From Clostridiales bacterium (GTDB lineage Bacteria > Bacillota > Clostridia > Caldicoprobacterales > UBA3941), in NCBI GenBank assembly GCA_012518395.1, contig JAAYSJ010000005.1:1-40441 (forward strand): a DNA stretch of 40,441 nt, in the 5' to 3' direction. Shown one piece after another: positions 34,828 through 40,441 of this stretch (positions are counted from its first letter, which is position 1; the number at the start of each line of letters is the position of its first letter). Below the pieces are notes generated by a model. It made no database searches. It had not been told where the DNA came from and saw only the letters and a program-made list of their open reading frames with translations. A program made the translations under genes and the position numbers.

Positions 34828-34857
34828 GTAGGGAACGACCCCTGTGTCGTTCCCTAC
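34828..34857. repeat. Short palindromic repeat R3
   Basis: GTAGGGAACGACC...GTCGTTCCCTAC, 30 bases, is the first dyad of R1 and R2 standing alone after the gamma-subunit gene. It may also serve as a terminator. Confidence 0.8.
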
Positions 34858-34967
34858 AATATTTAGATAATAATTTGATCTGATATAAATTCTATTATCA
34901 TGGGGGCACAGCATAATCGTTATTTAATACAAAACATATAGGTAAAGGAGCATAAACGATAAAGGCT

Positions 34968-35180
34968 ATGAAAAAAATTAAAATATTTAGCAATATCACA
35001 TTTTTCGCCACTATAGGACTGTCTGCTTATCTCATAATAAACTTTTTTATTACCCGTAGAGGCCTACCCCCGGGGGTTTGTCCCATTGACAACAATAGGC
35101 CGCTTTTGTATGTAACTATTGGGCTGGCTATCATATCATTTGTCCTCTCTATCTTAGAGAGCAGATTAAAGAAGGACTGA
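34968..35180 (+). CDS. Small two-helix membrane protein
   Basis: The 70-residue product has two hydrophobic segments (about 9-28 and 46-62) separated by a short loop with one cysteine (RGLPPGVCPIDNNRP), and ends KKD. A GGTAAAGGAG site lies some 17 bases upstream of the ATG, which is far, and a closer AAAGG is weak. It lies alone between two longer genes. No family is assigned, although similar small proteins are common in Clostridia. Confidence 0.6.
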   Translation: MKKIKIFSNITFFATIGLSAYLIINFFITRRGLPPGVCPIDNNRPLLYVTIGLAIISFVLSILESRLKKD

Positions 35181-35279
35181 TTAGTAGCCGACTCAGCCTA
35201 ACAATCAATTCTTTTTTTCACCCTACAGAATATACATGATAGTGTTATCCATTATCCTTAATCTGTTAGGGGCGATTAT

Positions 35280-36788
35280 ATGAAAACTTTATTTACCAGG
35301 AAGAGGATCTTTATAGGGGTTATTGTGCTGGTTATGATATCTGCCTTGACTATCATCCTGCTTAATCCTTTATTAAAAGGTAAATACCCCTTCTTTTTTT
35401 ACCGTAAGAATCTGACCCAATACAGTATCGATGTGGCTTTTAGCCCCAGGGATCATAGAATTGATTGTAGTCAACAGGTTAGATTTATCAACTCACAGGA
35501 TACAGACCTTTGGAATATATATTTTCACCTTTATCCCAATTCCTTTAAATATGAAGAAAAGCCAGTCTTTCCGCCAGAAGAATTTGACAGGGCCTATCCA
35601 AAGGGATTTTCTCCGGGTTTTTTAGAGATCCATAAAATATCCCTTGGGGGAAAACCCATACCCTATACTACAGAAGGTTATAGTGAAGACATATTGATGC
35701 TATCCCCTGAAAAGGCTATTAAGCCGGGTAAGGTCATAGATATCCAGCTGGACTATTCCGTAAAACTGCCTAATTCCCCAGGAAGATTTGGATTTTGGGA
35801 TAACACTTACAATATTGGTAATTGGTATCCTATAATCTGTGTATATGATGAAAGAGGGTGGAATACCGAACCCTATTATCCTTTAGGGGATCCGTTCTAT
35901 AGTGATGTAGCCGATTATAAGGTAAGTATTACTGCACCAAAGGAATTTGTCATAGCCTCGACTGGAGATCAGGTCAACACCGCGGAGGATGGGGATCAAA
36001 CTATATGGGAGTTGGAGGCACCATCGGTCAGGGATTTCGCTTGGGTAGCCAGTGAAAAGTTCCGAACCTTATCTAAGAAGGTGGGCGAAACCACCGTCCA
36101 TTCTTATTTTTACGATATCGATGGAGGACAAAAGGTGCTTGATTATGGTATAGCTGCTCTTGCAATCTTTAATGGGATGTTTGGCTCATACCCCTACAAG
36201 AATTTATCAATAGTACAGACGGATTTTTTTATAGGGGGTATGGAATACCCTAAAATAGTTATGATAGATGGAAGTCTATATGGTATGGATGAGGATGATT
36301 GGCTGGAGATAATAACGGTTCATGAGGTTGCCCATCAATGGTGGTATGGCCTAGTAGGCAACGATCAGATTCATGACGCTTGGATGGATGAAGGCTTGGC
36401 CGAGTACTCAACAGTGTTATACTACGGGAAATATTACGATGAGGCTAAAGAACGCCGTATGTATCAAGGTCTAATAGATATCGGGAAATACCAATTGTAT
36501 AAAATTTATAGGTCTGATGAGAATATTGATGAGACCATTCACAGGCCTCTCTATAGTTTTGAAGATTGGGCAGAATATGATGCTATGGTTTACGGCAAGG
36601 GAGCCAAAATGTTTCATCAGCTAAGGCAGGAAATGGGGGATGAGGCATTCTTCCAGGTTCTAAAAGAGTATTTTGAGGGGAATAAATACAAAAATGCCAA
36701 ACCGCGGGATTTGTTTGAAGTATGCCAAGAAGTCACAGGCCAGTCCTGGGAGAATTTTTTTCAGGAATGGCTCTATGAAGAAAAATAA
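35280..36788 (+). CDS. Membrane-bound M1-family zinc aminopeptidase
   Basis: The 502-residue protein has an N-terminal membrane helix (about 9-31) and an external body. The catalytic centre is HEVAHQWWYG (about residues 350-359; HExxH), followed by NDQIHDAWMDEGLAEYS, whose glutamate is the third zinc ligand. GGMEYP (about 319-324) replaces the GxMEN exopeptidase motif. The family trims N-terminal residues from peptides; this member is shorter than soluble M1 enzymes (about 850) and lacks their C-terminal helical domain. GGGGCG lies ahead of the ATG. Its neighbours show no functional link. Confidence 0.9.
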   Translation: MKTLFTRKRIFIGVIVLVMISALTIILLNPLLKGKYPFFFYRKNLTQYSIDVAFSPRDHRIDCSQQVRFINSQDTDLWNIYFHLYPNSFKYEEKPVFPPEEFDRAYPKGFSPGFLEIHKISLGGKPIPYTTEGYSEDILMLSPEKAIKPGKVIDIQLDYSVKLPNSPGRFGFWDNTYNIGNWYPIICVYDERGWNTEPYYPLGDPFYSDVADYKVSITAPKEFVIASTGDQVNTAEDGDQTIWELEAPSVRDFAWVASEKFRTLSKKVGETTVHSYFYDIDGGQKVLDYGIAALAIFNGMFGSYPYKNLSIVQTDFFIGGMEYPKIVMIDGSLYGMDEDDWLEIITVHEVAHQWWYGLVGNDQIHDAWMDEGLAEYSTVLYYGKYYDEAKERRMYQGLIDIGKYQLYKIYRSDENIDETIHRPLYSFEDWAEYDAMVYGKGAKMFHQLRQEMGDEAFFQVLKEYFEGNKYKNAKPRDLFEVCQEVTGQSWENFFQEWLYEEK

Positions 36789-36929
36789 AACCAGAAAATG
36801 CATGATGAAGTTTACATAAATAGATGCTATAATATAGCAGGGGATTAAATGAGACAATGTCTTTTTTCACGCCTGGGAATATTTTAATGGAATTTATGAA
36901 ATTAAACGCCCTTTTTAATGAAATATTGT

Positions 36930-36946
36930 TATAATAGTGTTATAAT
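36930..36946 (+). promoter_or_regulatory. Likely -10 boxes of murA
   Basis: Two TATAAT boxes lie 11 bases apart about 85-100 bases before the murA start. A hairpin (CCCCTG...CAGGGG) lies between them and the ribosome site. Confidence 0.55.
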
Positions 36947-37029
36947 GATTGCGTTCGTGTGTAGAAGTGGGACTGAAGTGCATCAGAGAAAAGCCCCTGG
37001 ACAATAACAGGGGAGCAGGGGGACATGAA

Positions 37030-38352
37030 GTGGAAAAACTGCGTATATATGGTGGTAAAAGTTTAAAGGGTAGGGTCAAGATCAGTGGTGCGAAAAACGC
37101 TGCTGTAGCAATATTGCCCGCAGCACTGTTGGCAGACGATACCTGCGTCATAAGTAACCTGCCCTATATTGATGATATTACTGTATTGGCTGACATTTTA
37201 CATGAGATGGGTGCTCATGTCGAGCTGGATAGAGAGGGTACAGTAAGGATAAACGCCCTGGAAATGAATGAATACAAGGCACATTACGATATGGTAAGGC
37301 GGATGAGGGCGTCCTATTACTTGTTAGGGGTTCTTCTCTCCAAGTTCGGCAAAGCTGAGGTATCCTTTCCCGGGGGTTGTGCCATAGGGACAAGACCCAT
37401 CGATCAACATATAAAAGGCTTTGAGGCCCTTGGTGCCCAAGTTAACTTAGAGCACGGTGTTATCAAAGTATCTGCTGATAGATTAATAGGCAATGAGATC
37501 TATTTAGACGTGGTCAGTGTAGGCGCTACAATTAATATAATGTTGGCCGCCGTCAAAGCAGAGGGAACCACTACCATAGTAAATGCAGCCAAAGAGCCCC
37601 ATGTAGTAGATGTAGCCAACTTTTTGAACACCATGGGCGCAAATATCAAGGGTGCAGGGACGGACATCATAAGGGTCATGGGAGTGGAGACCCTCTCAGG
37701 TTGTGAATATGCCATTATCCCAGATCAGATCGAGGCCGGAACATATATGATCGCCGCCGCAGCAACGGGTGGTGACGTTACAGTAACTGATGTCATTCCA
37801 AAACATATGGAAGCTCTGACTGCCAAGCTTTTGGAAATGGGTATGGAGGTCTTGGAAGGTGACGATGAGATTAGAGTCATTGCAGGGCAAAGACCCCGCA
37901 AGGTCAATATTAAGACCCAACCTTATCCAGGTTTTCCCACAGATCTGCAGCAGCCCATTTCAGCTCTTCTATGTATAGCTGATGGAGTCAGCGTGGTTAC
38001 CGAAAATGTTTGGGAGGCTCGATATAAGCATATGGATGAGATAAGCCGTATGGGAGGAAAAGCCAAGATTGAGGATAGGGTAGCAATCATTGAGGGTGTT
38101 GAAAAACTGTCTGGGGCTCCGGTAACAGCAACCGACCTCCGTGCAGGGGCAGCCCTTATAATAGCAGGTCTTATGGCTGGTGGTATGACAGAGATCAGCG
38201 ATGTGGAGCACATCGACCGGGGATACGAGGAGATTGAATACAAACTGGTAGCCCTGGGGGCAGATATCGAGCGTGTCGACGAGAATGGTAAAGCACGCAG
38301 ATTAAAATTGATCCAGTCTTCTTATGGGGAAAAAGCCAGAGCCATACTTTAA
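37030..38352 (+). CDS. murA: UDP-N-acetylglucosamine 1-carboxyvinyltransferase
   Basis: The 440-residue enzyme does the first committed step of peptidoglycan synthesis, adding enolpyruvate to UDP-GlcNAc in the cytoplasm. The GTG start is chosen because the family starts (V/M)EKLRI(Y)GG and GGGGG lies ahead; the frame extends upstream only into the leader. Visible residues include the N-terminal SGAKNAA with the catalytic lysine, the loop [15 protein letters not shown] with the active-site cysteine (about 117), [17 protein letters not shown], and PGFPTDLQ. Cysteine at this place means fosfomycin sensitivity would be expected. Firmicutes often have two murA genes; which one this is cannot be told. 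Confidence 0.96.
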   Translation: MEKLRIYGGKSLKGRVKISGAKNAAVAILPAALLADDTCVISNLPYIDDITVLADILHEMGAHVELDREGTVRINALEMNEYKAHYDMVRRMRASYYLLGVLLSKFGKAEVSFPGGCAIGTRPIDQHIKGFEALGAQVNLEHGVIKVSADRLIGNEIYLDVVSVGATINIMLAAVKAEGTTTIVNAAKEPHVVDVANFLNTMGANIKGAGTDIIRVMGVETLSGCEYAIIPDQIEAGTYMIAAAATGGDVTVTDVIPKHMEALTAKLLEMGMEVLEGDDEIRVIAGQRPRKVNIKTQPYPGFPTDLQQPISALLCIADGVSVVTENVWEARYKHMDEISRMGGKAKIEDRVAIIEGVEKLSGAPVTATDLRAGAALIIAGLMAGGMTEISDVEHIDRGYEEIEYKLVALGADIERVDENGKARRLKLIQSSYGEKARAIL

Positions 38353-38401
38353 TATTGACTGCGGATAACGGGCTTATATAATTTGTTTCTAATGAATCGA
38401 T

Positions 38402-38443
38402 GGCGATAGAACCGGAGCTAATCATCCGATTTATCGCCTTTTT
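38402..38443 (+). terminator. Terminator after murA
   Basis: GGCGATAGAACCGG and CCGATTTATCGCC form a long, slightly bulged stem, followed by TTTTT. Confidence 0.8.
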
Positions 38444-38468
38444 AATTTTATATTTGAGGAGGTGTCTT

Positions 38469-39266
38469 GTGGGCTTTAAATTTTGCTCACTTTTTAGTGG
38501 CAGCAGCGGAAACTCAAGCTACATCGGGACAGATCAAGCCCATATTTTAGTAGATGCCGGGCTGACAGGTAAGGCCGTAGAAGCGGCTCTTAAAAAGCTG
38601 GATATTGGTGCTTCAGTATTGCAGGGTATTTTGATTACCCATGAGCATGATGATCATATAAGGGGTGCCGGTGTTCTGTCCAGAAGATATAATATTCCTA
38701 TCTATGCCAACCAAGGTACTTGGGAGGCTATGGAATCTAAAATAGGTAAAATCAGTATCAATAATATTAGAGTCTTTGATACCGATAGGGATTTTTACAT
38801 AAATGATATAAATGTACACCCTTTTGGCATTCCCCATGATGCAGCGGCTCCGGTGGGATTCTGTTTTTTTAACAGGGGCAAAAAGATTAGTATAGCAACG
38901 GATTTAGGGCATACTAATTCCAAAATCATAAATACCGTCATGGATTCGGATTTAGTAGTCCTAGAAGCTAATCATGATCCTGAAATGTTAAAAGGAGGAT
39001 CCTATCCCTATCATCTAAAAAGACGCATAATGGGCAGAAAGGGGCATCTGTCCAACGAAGATGCAGGCTTGGCTCTGACTAAGATTATGAATGGAAAGTT
39101 GATCCGTGTTTTGCTGGCTCATTTAAGCGCTAAGAACAACATTCCTCAATTAGCATACCAAACTGTAGTACAAATGCTGGCAGCCCAGGGTATTGTGAAC
39201 GGACGGGATATAGTGGTAGACATGACCTATAGGGATCGGATAGGCAATTTTTATCATATAGGTTGA
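38469..39266 (+). CDS. walJ: WalJ/YycJ-type metallo-beta-lactamase-fold hydrolase
   Basis: The 265-residue protein starts at a GTG with GAGGAGGTG ahead; an in-frame stretch from 38400 belongs to the terminator region. The metal motif HEHDDHIRG (about residues 57-65), GIPHDA, ATDLGH and VLEANHD show an intact metal-binding fold. The start FCSLFSGSSGNSSYIG and the end (GRDIVVDMTYRD) fit YycJ. Members are thought to act as nucleases linked to cell-wall and DNA maintenance; details are unsettled. As in walRK operons it is followed by an HtrA protease, but walRK itself is not in the window. Confidence 0.9.
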   Translation: MGFKFCSLFSGSSGNSSYIGTDQAHILVDAGLTGKAVEAALKKLDIGASVLQGILITHEHDDHIRGAGVLSRRYNIPIYANQGTWEAMESKIGKISINNIRVFDTDRDFYINDINVHPFGIPHDAAAPVGFCFFNRGKKISIATDLGHTNSKIINTVMDSDLVVLEANHDPEMLKGGSYPYHLKRRIMGRKGHLSNEDAGLALTKIMNGKLIRVLLAHLSAKNNIPQLAYQTVVQMLAAQGIVNGRDIVVDMTYRDRIGNFYHIG

Positions 39267-39313
39267 ACCTCAATTCAGACATCCATGGCCTGAGGAAGTG
39301 AATATATCCTGAC

Positions 39314-40426
39314 ATGAAAAAACCTTGCCGGATTATATTTGGAAGTTTGATTTTACTGACAGTATTAGTAGGCGCCAATGGGTGCGTGCAAAGGGCACCC
39401 ACCGAACCTGGTGAAAATAGGGCAGAAGGAATGGAAGCCAGACCCCAGGGAGAGCAGATCGGGGTCAGGGACAGGGTGTTGACCAGCGGTACTATAGTGG
39501 AGGTGGCGGATAGTGTAATCCCGGCAGTAGTAGGGGTATCCACCACTGAAATAACCCGGGAGTCCATGTGGGGTGAGCCAATTACCCTTAAGGGTGTAGG
39601 GTCAGGGGTCGTAGTCCATAAAGACGGATACATTCTGACCAATGACCATGTTGCAGGTGGAAACCCCGCAAGCATTAATGTTATATTCAGTGACGGGACG
39701 GATCTGGCAGGCAGAACCCTGTGGTCTGATCCTACCTTGGATCTGGCGATAGTAAAAATAGATGCAAAAAATTTGGTAGCCGCTCCTTTAGGCAGCAGTG
39801 AAAGCCTGGCTGTAGGGGAGACGGCTATTGCTATAGGTACACCTTTGGGTCTTCAGTTTCAGCATACCGTGACGTCCGGTATTATCAGTGCCTTAAATAG
39901 AACAGTAAAGGTTCCCACCGCCAGGGGAGAAAACTTTATGGAGGATCTGATACAAACCGATGCATCAATAAACCCCGGAAACAGCGGCGGCCCATTGTTA
40001 AACATTAAGGGTGAGATCATAGGGATCAATACTATCAAGGTGACCAGCGCTGAAGCTATTGGCTTTGCCATACCTATTGATGTAGCCAAACCTATCATCG
40101 AGCACTTTATTGAAGAGGGCAGTTTTACAACCCCCTATCTTGGAATCGTGGGTTTTGATAGGGAGATGGCCTCTTATTACGATAGAAATAATTATATCCA
40201 AGAGGGCGTCTATGTGGTAGATATGGATACAACAGGCCCAGCTTATCATGCCGGCATCAGGGTTGACGACATTATAACCATGGTGGGAGATCAAAAAGTA
40301 AATAAAATGTTGGACTTAAGAAGGGGCATCTATTCCTATGGTGTAGGGCAAAATATTGACATAAGGATTATCAGAGATGGGCAAGAAATAATACTTAATA
40401 TGACCTTAGTCAAGAAGCCGATCTAA
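39314..40426 (+). CDS. htrA: HtrA/DegP-type serine protease with PDZ domain
   Basis: The 370-residue protein has an N-terminal hydrophobic segment (about 7-22), ending ANGC, which may make it a lipoprotein rather than the usual membrane-anchored form. A linker then leads to the trypsin-like domain (about 55-265). The catalytic triad is visible: H in LTNDHVAGG (about 114), D in DPTLDLAIVKI (about 143) and S in NPGNSGGPLLN (about 222). A PDZ domain fills about 275-368. It degrades misfolded proteins at the envelope. It is preceded by walJ, the same pair as in Bacillus yycJ-htrC. A terminator overlaps the stop codon. Confidence 0.95.
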   Translation: MKKPCRIIFGSLILLTVLVGANGCVQRAPTEPGENRAEGMEARPQGEQIGVRDRVLTSGTIVEVADSVIPAVVGVSTTEITRESMWGEPITLKGVGSGVVVHKDGYILTNDHVAGGNPASINVIFSDGTDLAGRTLWSDPTLDLAIVKIDAKNLVAAPLGSSESLAVGETAIAIGTPLGLQFQHTVTSGIISALNRTVKVPTARGENFMEDLIQTDASINPGNSGGPLLNIKGEIIGINTIKVTSAEAIGFAIPIDVAKPIIEHFIEEGSFTTPYLGIVGFDREMASYYDRNNYIQEGVYVVDMDTTGPAYHAGIRVDDIITMVGDQKVNKMLDLRRGIYSYGVGQNIDIRIIRDGQEIILNMTLVKKPI

Positions 40427-40438
40427 GATCGGCTTTTT
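40415..40438 (+). terminator. Terminator overlapping the end of htrA
   Basis: AAGCCGATC and GATCGGCTT form a nine-base stem whose three-base loop is the htrA stop codon TAA, followed by TTT. Confidence 0.9.
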
Positions 40439-40441
40439 AAC

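Noticed and set aside
34828-34857. tRNA or attachment site near the R3 palindrome
   Set aside because: It is a simple 30-base dyad identical to the first dyad of R1; no cloverleaf can be drawn.

Overview
The window looks like chromosome of a low-GC Gram-positive anaerobe of the Clostridia type. The reasons are AT-rich spacers with strong GGAGG ribosome sites, lipoproteins and a murein gene (murA), a walJ-htrA pair, a Na+-pumping decarboxylase beta/gamma pair, a yybP-ykoY (Mn2+) riboswitch, and no sign of Gram-negative envelope genes. This placement is inferred from gene content; no marker gene fixes the species.

Layout. 1-2.2 kb: the end of an unknown gene, a frameshifted small gene, then an ECF sigma factor with a membrane partner. 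2.2-4.9 kb: two truncated copies of the 5' end of yyaL, with a VapBC toxin-antitoxin (TA) pair between them and a TA remnant after the second. 4.9-8.5 kb: a membrane Ser/Thr kinase-like protein divergent from a small regulator-like gene, then a membrane protein/lipoprotein pair. 8.7-21.9 kb: a MalT-type LuxR regulator followed by a surface system made of a 3018-residue secreted repeat protein, a membrane-anchored partner and a small secreted protein that carries the same C-terminal domain as the giant. 22-27 kb: three more truncated yyaL 5' copies interleaved with HEPN-MNT and antitoxin-Fic TA modules, TA and other gene remnants, and palindromic repeats. 27.3-29.5 kb: the one full-length yyaL. 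30-40.4 kb: an ordinary backbone with an ABC exporter, a solute-binding lipoprotein, riboswitch-controlled decarboxylase beta and gamma subunits, an M1-type peptidase, murA, walJ and htrA.

The most striking structure is the series of five partial yyaL 5' ends plus one intact gene. Each partial copy has its own TATAAT box and ribosome site, and most have a terminator hairpin just upstream. Four of the five break at the same place, right after the codons for the CHWCHV thioredoxin motif, and switch to a shared short tail. Every partial copy is followed by a TA module or the ruin of one. Four of the five copy-to-copy intervals are 1.4-2.1 kb. The simplest reading is repeated insertion of small TA-bearing cassettes into yyaL, each bringing a fresh promoter and 5' end that rebuilds the gene and strands the old 5' end to the left. 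No recombinase is visible in the window.

The second candidate for an undescribed system is the giant/anchor/small-protein operon. Its plan resembles WxL-type surface clusters, but it is built on a different domain, marked by WGSMEFTYT.
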